The notes beneath the pieces were generated by a model. It was not told the origin of the DNA and did no database searches. It saw only the letters and a list, made by a program, of their open reading frames with translations. From NCBI RefSeq assembly GCF_945859685.1, contig NC_079147.1, positions 135,246,645 through 135,310,644 of the forward strand: DNA of 64,000 bases, written 5' to 3'. The stretch comes from Eupeodes corollae. Its lineage: Eukaryota > Arthropoda > Insecta > Diptera > Syrphidae. The position numbers and the translations under genes are program-made. Positions 56,501-64,000 of this stretch are shown here, one piece after another (position 1 is the first letter of the stretch; each line of letters starts with the position of its first letter).

Positions 56501-59110
56501 CACACACAGAGAAAAACCAATGTGAATTAAAAAAAAATAAACATGATTCAACATTTTTTACCAATGATTTTGCTTCATAGATGTTTCATGTTAATTTAGT
56601 ATGATATTTTCGCAAACAAATTTAAATGAATTTAATCTTAAATCATGTTAGTATAACATTGGAATTCAAGTTAAATCAATATTGATCTCCTATTAAAATG
56701 ATTCTTTGATTCATTTTGAATCAGCTTTATGGTCATGTTGAATTAACTAAGTCGATCTTGTTAAAACAATTAAATTTCCTTTTAAATCAATTCGAACATT
56801 CCTTTTGAATCATCATGATCATCATGTTAAATCAATTATACAAATCCTGTTAAAATTATTTTTTCACATGTGAAAACAACACGACTTTTCCTGTTAAATC
56901 GTTTTGATCTACTATTGAAACAATACGATAAATCATTTTAAAATAAATCGATCTCCATGGTAAAACAACGTGATGATTCATATAAATTCAATGAGTTGTC
57001 ATGTTAATTCATTGTATGAAATTCTATAAATAAAAAGACAACCAATAATGTTAGTTTTAGTATATCTTTTATTTTTATTAATTTGTATCAGTTTTATTCA
57101 TATTGATAATAAACAGTAGTTTTATTAATAGGCATCAGGAATTCCTATTTTACAATCTCCAAAAATTTTGCAAAACTTAAACCTGCTTTTGTGCTTAGTG
57201 TTAACATTAAGACTAGAGTTAATGTTAATTTCAAACTGTTTGAAGCCTTAATTAAAAAAGAACGTAAACTTACTAGTTTGGCGCTTTTATATTGGAGAAC
57301 ATTGCCTATTCGTCAAAAAATTAAAGTTAGTTGCATATGATTTTAGTTCCCGTTATCTTAATGTTAATATTCACTGACATTTATGCGTCATATCCTTCCA
57401 ACTTGAAGAAACATGGAGTTAAAGAAATCCTTAAACATTTTAAAATGGACACGTCAACCTCTGTAGTGGTTATAGGAGTTATAGGATCTTTTCCCGATTG
57501 TAAAAATTCAATTTATTTTTGTTTTCAACCGTGAACGCCTCGTTCTTTGGTTAACGTATCTGTCTCAAAGCTTACCCCCAGGTTAACCACAAAGAATGAT
57601 GTAAAATTCCTGAAAGTTTAAATTTAAAATGCAGTAAATTATCGAAAAGTTTTGACACAATATACATACCTACTTTTATTTCAATAGGGAATTACCCAAA
57701 ATTATATTTATCAAATCTGCTCGAAACAAATTACTCCAATGACCGATTGTTTTGTAGAAGTCTAAAACTGCTTCTCCCTTGAGGGTTTACAATAAAATTA
57801 GTTCTTACTTTTTAAAAATAAAATTTAAACAGCAGATTGCAATTATGATTTAAAATATTATTGCCTTACCTTACATTAGATAGGTTCAAGATTCCAACAT
57901 GCCTAAACACATGTAATAGTTTATGGTGTCGCAAAACTGCCTTTCCAACCAAGAAAAGACAAAGTATCATCATCAATTCCGAACTGTATCATAAGTAGGC
58001 GGAACACAATTAATAATGAATAAATACATGAACTATTGTGCATACCTTACTCTTTCTCCAGCTGAATAATGTTTCATTGAAACCCGCACGGAGACCAATC
58101 GGTGGAATATCTTCTTGAATATTTTCCTTTAAGTCAAGTTATTTTATTTTCTTGACTTTTCACTAAAAAACTTTGCACATAAAATCCTTTCGACACGACA
58201 CGAGACGCGACTATAATTGAAATGAACTGATAGAATTTGTCCAAAATTTTGTAGTAACATAGTTCGGAAAAATAACGGCACTTCATGTAAATTTTGTGGA
58301 ATTCAATTAATAATAATTTTATTACAACAAGATCTCATATCAAAATAAAAACTATCAATTTTATTTCATGATGCTTCGATTTGTTTTAACACGACCCAAT
58401 CTTGTTTTAATATGATTAAATATTGAAACAAAATTGAATTCGTGTGATTACATTATTACAATACATTCTTTATAACGAAACAGTTTTTTGTCATTTCTAA
58501 AATTAAAGGAAAGGATATTTATGTGGGGAAGACAGAATATAACTCGATTTCAGATATTTATATTTTCAACTTTCTTTCAATTAAAAAGTAAAATTAATAT
58601 TACTCTAATTTTGAAACATTTTCAATTCCAACAATTCATTGTAATAAAACTAAATGCACAAAAAATGCAAATAAAAAAACAGATATTTTGTATAAATGTT
58701 TCTATTTGTTTCAACACGACCCAATCTAATTAAAACAATATATTAAGGATTGTTATTTCAATTAACTTTCACTTACGTTATTCAAGATGTTTTTTAGCAT
58801 CAGACACTTTTATTTTAACAATACAAATTTTTATTATAGAATTTATGTTTTGAACATTTCATTTTAACATTGTTAAATGTCAATTCTATATAAGACAAAT
58901 TAACTTTAACATGAATCTTCTTGTGTTGTCTTTTATACCTTGCGTATTGTTAAATCATTGATATTATTGTACATAATGACACGCTTCAATATTAAATCAA
59001 AATGAAACAACGTTGAATCGTAACGAAATCATTTAACAAAGAACAGATCGCTTATTATACAAATCGACAATTCTTCCTTTTGATTTTACATTGCATTATT
59101 TTTCAGTGTG
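56501..59110. mobile_element. Foldback-like element inside the LINE
   Basis: About 2.6 kb separate LINE codons that adjoin in the copy at 28090-28140. The ends are roughly inverted: the left begins CACACAGAGAAAAACCAATG, and the right read inward is CACACTGAAAAATAATGCAA. Both flanks (56530-57010 and 58300-59090) are filled with degenerate 20-30-bp units such as CATGTTAAATCAATT and TTTTAACACGACCCAATC, largely in opposite orientations. The centre (57100-58220) is less repetitive. A target duplication cannot be read because of the CA-rich junction. The superfamily is unknown. Confidence 0.65.
57331..57534 (+). other. Short open frame in foldback element centre, uncertain
   Basis: 67 codons beginning 'MHMILVPVILMLIFTDIYAS', which looks like a signal peptide, followed by a polar part. 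The minus strand of the same region also shows exon-like pieces (58030-58130, with a GTAAGG donor-like end). I recognise no family and cannot show that either is expressed; it may be a remnant of the element's own gene or captured host sequence. Confidence 0.15.
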
Positions 59111-60440
59111 CAGATGACGAAAACGAACAATCACGTCCTCCCGACTTAGACGAAGTAAAGATTGCCATATCTAAGCTGAAGTCTAATAAAGCCCCTGGAG
59201 CGCATGGCTTGAATGCCGAGCTCTTTAAAGCAAACTGGAGATAAGTCGGTTGAGATCATGCACCAACTTATCTGTAAGATGTGGTCGGAAGAAAGCATAC
59301 TCGATGAATGGAACCTCAGTATTGTTTGCCCGATCCTGAAAAAAGGAGACCCTCTAAACTGCACAAACTATAGACGAATCAGTGTACTTAACATCTCGTA
59401 TAAAATCTTCTCTGCAGTAGCATGTGAACAAAGAAAGCCCATCGTCAACAACTTGATATGTCCTTATCAGTGTAGTTTTAGACCAGGAAAGTCCACAGTT
59501 GATCAAATATTAACATTACGGCAGACCGTGGAAAAAAACCAAGAACACCAAATCGACTCCCACCATCTTTTCATCGATTTCAAGGCCGCATGTCACAGCA
59601 TCTACAGGGACGAGCTGTATAGAGCCATGTCTAGTTTTGGCATCCCTGCCAAACTCGTCCGTTTGTGCAGGATGACCATGGAGAATTCACGCTGCTCCAT
59701 AAAGGTTGGAAACAACATAAAGAACCTTTCGATGTCAAAAAGGTTTTAGACATCTTACTTAAAACAATAGTGCAGAGCTCATTCGTCAACACTTGAGGCA
59801 CTATCTTTCAAAAGTCTATCCAATTACTGGCATATGCTGATGACATTGACATAATGGGAAGAACTCAGCGTGATGTTAATGGGGCTTTTGTGAGTATTGA
59901 TGCAGAGGCGGCAAAAATTGGTTTTACGGTTAATGAGGGCAAAACAAAGTACATGCAGTCGTCAATAAAAGACATACAACATTGACGTCTTGGTGAAAAC
60001 GTCACCATCGACAGACGTATCTTTGAGGTAGTCAAAGACTTCGTTTACCAAGGCTCCGCAGAAATCAACACAAGCGCTGAGGTCAAACGCAGAATTACTC
60101 TAGCTAACCGCTTTTTTCTATGAGCTAAGATAACAATTGAGTATTAAAGTCCTCTCTCGAGGAACGCCAGTGTCGCTATATAAGACCCTTATCATCCCCG
60201 TACTGCTATACGGTGAAGAAGCATGGACTATGACTAAAGCGGATTAAAGCACCTTGGTTCGAGAGAAAAGGTCTTCGTGTGATCTTCGGTCCTGTATGCA
60301 TCGAAGGGGAGTGGAGGAGAAGATGGAGGGACGAGCTGTGCGGGCTGTACAGCTAGGGACCGTGCTAGATTAAGAAGTTTGTTGGGTGAGGCCCTAGTTT
60401 ACACAGGACTGTAGCGCCACCTTAAGTAAGTAAGTAAAAA
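59111..60440 (+). pseudogene. Endonuclease/RT LINE, 3' part
   Basis: This continues the LINE after the foldback element. 'PPDLDEVKIAISKLKSNKAP' is followed by a frame change at 59225, then 'LICKMWSEESILDEWNLSIV', 'KKGDPLNCTNYRRISVLNIS', 'CSFRPGKSTVDQILTLRQ' and 'LFIDFKAACHSIYRDELYR' (FxAAxD changed to AACHS, so the first catalytic Asp is lost). The frame 59213-59749 then stops. The 'YADD' block is frameshifted, 'LLAYADDIDIMGRT' being readable near 59822-59863. C-terminal 'IIPVLLYGEEAWTMTKAD' lies at 60189-60245. The 3' end is AGGCCCTAG...GCGCCACC, then (TAAG)n near 60423-60434. Confidence 0.88.
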
Positions 60441-60699
60441 CTGATTACGGTATCCCAATTTTCTAGAACTGCCCAAGAACTCAGTCATATCATTTAAAAC
60501 TCAGTTTATTCCGTACAATACCGATCCCCAATTTTCTAGCTGAAGCTAAGATCCTTTAGAAGAGCGAAGAAAAATATTTATACAAACATTTCTAACTCTT
60601 TATACAAAAGGATCCTTCACAATGAATCGCACAACCTAACCCAAATGTAAACACCTTACATATAGAGTAACCCGAATTTCAAACTATCTGGTCTTAAAC

Positions 60700-61075
60700 C
60701 TATAAAAATAAAACCGGGTGTTTTTCCTCCTTGGACAGTAAAGGCAAACAGCGTTGACACTTAACTCGCACATTTTAAAATAACAAATCTTGGTCCCATA
60801 AATTTTAATGAAATTCACAATAACCTATCTAAACTTCGATATAAATTCCTTTACACCGACGACAGCTCAGTTAATAATAACAAAATTGCCTATGCGGTAG
60901 TTGATTCAATCATCGTTACTGTACATACCAACAGCCTTCATGAAGACAGCAACGTCTTCACATACACAGAAAAGGGAAAGGCCATTTTCTCTGACAAACT
61001 CTCATCTCTAAACGCAGCTCAGTATCCATTCCAATATTTCAGGGCATATTAACATCAAAAGTTACCAAGCGACAA
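60700..61075 (+). pseudogene. LINE RNase H relic (repeated at 62040-62415)
   Basis: The plus strand reads 'PPWTVKANSVDT', then 'YKFLYTDDSSVNNNKIAYAV' (60840-60899), the first RNase H strand with its catalytic Asp. 'HEDSNVFTYTEKGKAIFSDK' (60938-60999) and 'LSSLNAAQYPFQYF' follow. The pattern 'YTDGSK..VGxAVV...L...SVFTAE..AI' is the RNase H of I-group LINEs; the usual catalytic Glu is displaced. The frame stops at 61049. Present twice because of the tandem duplication. Confidence 0.7.
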
Positions 61076-61132
61076 ATATTGCTGCAAATTCATTAACTCT
61101 TCAAAGGTATTACTACCTTAATTAAAAAAAAA

Positions 61133-61602
61133 GGGGCTGGGATGCGACCCACACTGATAACTTCCCATCCCGTCTGTCGATTTGTCTTGCTTAAAAGTTT
61201 GTCTATATGTACTCGTATCAATTTTTACCAAATTTGCGCACTTTTTTTGTAGATTTTATTTTTTATGAAAAAACGGAGTGATGGATTTTTATATACAAAT
61301 TACTGAATATCGAAAGCAAAATTTTCTGTGAAATAAAATAAGTTTGAAGCTAATATTTTTAATTTTTGAAAAGCTATTTGATTCGAAAGTAAATTTTTAC
61401 CAAGTTTTAGTATTGTTTTTTTAGAATTTTTTTTTCTTTTGTAAAAAAAAAACTATCAATTCAATTTTTTCCAAATTTTATCGAATGTTGAAAACAATAT
61501 TTCTTATAAGATAAAATTAGTTTGAAGCCAATATTTCAAATTCTTGAAAAGATATTTGAGTCGAAAATCAATTTTTACCAACTTTTATACATTTTTTTGT
61601 AG
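61133..61602 (-). repeat. Dispersed subrepeat element, copy F1 (truncated by duplication)
   Basis: It begins with the family end GGGATGCGACCCACACTG (61139-61156) and includes about two 170-bp units in reverse orientation. It is cut at 61602 by the start of duplication unit 2. Confidence 0.9.
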
Positions 61603-62942
61603 GAGAAAAGGTCTTCGTGTGATCTTCGGTCCTGTATGCATCGAAGGGGAGTGGAGGAGAAGATGGAGGGACGAGCTGTGCGGGCTGTACAGCTAGGGAC
61701 CGTGCTAGATTAAGAAGTTTGTTGGGTGAGGCCCTAGTTTACACAGGACTGTAGCGCCACCTTAAGTAAGTAAGTAAAAACTGATTACGGTATCCCAATT
61801 TTCTAGAACTGCCCAAGAACTCAGTCATATCATTTAAAACTCAGTTTATTCCGTACAATACCGATCCCCAATTTTCTAGCTGAAGCTAAGATCCTTTAGA
61901 AGAGCGAAGAAAAATATTTATACAAACATTTCTAACTCTTTATACAAAAGGATCCTTCACAATGAATCGCACAACCTAACCCAAATGTAAACACCTTACA
62001 TATAGAGTAACCCGAATTTCAAACTATCTGGTCTTAAACCTATAAAAATAAAACCGGGTGTTTTTCCTCCTTGGACAGTAAAGGCAAACAGCGTTGACAC
62101 TTAACTCGCACATTTTAAAATAACAAATCTTGGTCCCATAAATTTTAATGAAATTCACAATAACCTATCTAAACTTCGATATAAATTCCTTTACACCGAC
62201 GACAGCTCAGTTAATAATAACAAAATTGCCTATGCGGTAGTTGATTCAATCATCGTTACTGTACATACCAACAGCCTTCATGAAGACAGCAACGTCTTCA
62301 CATACACAGAAAAGGGAAAGGCCATTTTCTCTGACAAACTCTCATCTCTAAACGCAGCTCAGTATCCATTCCAATATTTCAGGGCATATTAACATCAAAA
62401 GTTACCAAGCGACAAATATTGCTGCAAATTCATTAACTCTTCAAAGGTATTACTACCTTAATTAAAAAAAAAGGGGCTGGGATGCGACCCACACTGATAA
62501 CTTCCCATCCCGTCTGTCGATTTGTCTTGCTTAAAAGTTTGTCTATATGTACTCGTATCAATTTTTACCAAATTTGCGCACTTTTTTTGTAGATTTTATT
62601 TTTTATGAAAAAACGGAGTGATGGATTTTTATATACAAATTACTGAATATCGAAAGCAAAATTTTCTGTGAAATAAAATAAGTTTGAAGCTAATATTTTT
62701 AATTTTTGAAAAGCTATTTGATTCGAAAGTAAATTTTTACCAAGTTTTAGTATTGTTTTTTTAGAATTTTTTTTTCTTTTGTAAAAAAAAAACTATCAAT
62801 TCAATTTTTCCCAAATTTTATCGAATGTTGAAAACAATATTTCTTATAAGATAAAATTAGTTTGAAGCCAATATTTCAAATTCTTGAAAAGATATTTGAG
62901 TCGAAAATCAATTTTTACCAACTTTTATACATTTTTTTGTAG
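61603..62942. repeat. 1,340-bp tandem duplication, unit 2
   Basis: Unit 2, offset exactly 1,340 bp from unit 1. It repeats the LINE 3' tail (61603-61780), RNase H relic and dispersed repeat, then continues into the rest of the dispersed repeat that unit 1 lacks. The order implies that unit 2's right flank is the original right flank. Confidence 0.96.
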
Positions 62943-63665
62943 GTTTTTATTTTTTGTAAAAAAAAAACTGTCAATTCGATTTTTCTCAAAATTTGTCCTA
63001 ATGTTGAAAACAATATTTCTTATAAGTACAAATTAAATGGAACCCAATATCACAAATTTTTGAAAAGATATTTGAGTCCAAAATCATTATCAGAATGTTG
63101 AAAACAATATTTCTTATAAGATAAAATAAGTTTAAAGCCTAAATTTCAAGTTTTTGAAAAGATATTAGAATCGTTATTCAATTTTTACCAGCTTTGAGTA
63201 ACGTTTTTTTTAGATTTTATAAAAAAACTGTCAATTCGATTTTTCTCAAAATTGTATCAGATGTCAAAAACATTATTCTTTGTCGCACAAAATTGTTTTG
63301 TAGATGAAATCATATCATGAAATTGTAAAATTTTAGAGGTGACACATTTTTTTTCTGTTTTTTTAATTTATAAAAAACGGTTAAATGGATTTTTTTCAAA
63401 AAAATATACTAATTTGATAAAACGTTACAATATATTATATAAAATTTAATTTAAGTTTCTAGCGTTTTTGGTTCTTAAGATATTTAGGGTTAACCAAAAT
63501 GTTCACTTTTTTTCGAAATTGCTATGGTAAAAAAAACCACCCACGCAATTTTCTTGAAAGAAAAATCTTTTATTTCGACTCAAGGGACCTTGAAACGTCG
63601 AGAAATGTCAACATTTTCAATTTGACAAATCGGACCCATTACAATAACTTCCTATGGGAAGTTAA
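62473..63665 (-). repeat. Dispersed subrepeat element, copy F2 (complete)
   Basis: Both family ends are present: GGGATGCGACCCACACTG at 62479-62496 and TTACAATAACTTCCTATGGG near 63639-63658. About five degenerate 170-bp units lie between. It contains the empty site (near 63420-63450) that corresponds to the mariner target in copy A. The open frame 63499-63723 overlaps the end and is not a gene. Confidence 0.9.
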
Positions 63666-63669
63666 TAAC

Positions 63670-64000
63670 TTTCAAATTGAAAAACACTTAAGCAGTTTCA
63701 AAAAAATTAATAAAGTGCCTTGATCGTCGAAATCATCTGTGAAATTTAACGGAACCATCATGAACCGACCTCAAAGAAAACTTCATATATTTGCATCAAG
63801 GGAAAGAAGTTTTATTAAATTTAAACAAAATTATTTTTTTCAAAAAATATCAATATCTACAAATATTTCTAGAATAAAGTTCACTGTTATTGTTTCACCT
63901 TCGTAATTGCTTACAAGCAAAAAATATAGTTTCACATTTGATTGAAATCAGGTGGCTTTATATTTTTTGAGCTCAGTCTATTGTGGAAAGGTTGTAGCCC
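63670..64000. other. No gene seen to window end
   Basis: AT-rich sequence without recognisable features. Confidence 0.5.

Larger units (their letters stand above)
60263..61602. repeat. 1,340-bp tandem duplication, unit 1
   Basis: Unit 1 of a direct duplication. It runs from GAGAAAAGGTCTTCGTG in the LINE 3' end to TTTTTTTGTAG in the dispersed repeat. Compared line by line with unit 2, the only difference I found is T at 61470 versus C at 62810. It contains the LINE 3' tail, an RNase H relic and part of dispersed repeat copy F. Confidence 0.96.

Overview
This window looks like AT-rich intergenic DNA from an insect, most likely a fly (Diptera). The evidence is indirect: decayed insect-type transposable elements of almost every major class, eukaryotic tRNA-derived SINEs, a copia element primed by initiator tRNA-Met, and no prokaryotic gene organisation. 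I found no host protein-coding gene, rRNA or genuine tRNA gene that I could defend. A run of 200 N at 23904-24103 is an assembly gap inside a mariner transposon.

Layout. 1-5.9 kb: LINE relics; a Jockey-like LINE is split by a 2.8-kb hAT element with an 8-bp target duplication, followed by a SINE. 8.0-12.2 kb: two further LINE relics, a 95-bp inverted-repeat insertion and a mariner relic. 13.5-20 kb: Gypsy RNase H and integrase relics, a full-length SINE, and a dispersed repeat split by a mariner that is itself split by a 347-bp insertion. 19.9-24.2 kb: a minus-strand LINE and a second, much better preserved mariner. 25.7-28.8 kb: Harbinger-like MITEs, an endonuclease/RT LINE and a mariner fragment. 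29.9-31.7 kb: an approximately 310-bp satellite beside a Helitron Rep relic. 34.7-39.05 kb: a structurally complete copia retrotransposon whose LTRs are only 60 bp. 39.7-45.2 kb: LINE relics, SINEs and MITEs. 47.3-53.6 kb: mariner relics and dispersed repeats, one carrying a LINE 3' end with a 13-bp target duplication. 55.5-60.4 kb: an endonuclease/RT LINE split by a 2.6-kb foldback-like element. 60.3-62.9 kb: a 1,340-bp near-identical direct tandem duplication.

How the parts relate. Nesting gives a relative chronology. The Jockey-like LINE precedes the hAT; the dispersed subrepeat element precedes the DD41D mariner, which precedes the 347-bp insert; the endonuclease/RT LINE precedes the foldback element. 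The most interesting functional link is a shared 3' tail of about 33 bp between the tRNA-headed SINE family (five copies here) and the endonuclease/RT LINE family, which suggests the LINE machinery mobilised the SINE. Almost every coding region has stops, frameshifts or truncations. The freshest features by eye are the 1,340-bp tandem duplication (one mismatch seen), the copia LTR pair (one mismatch) and mariner 2 (intact DDD motifs, one internal stop in the main reading frame).
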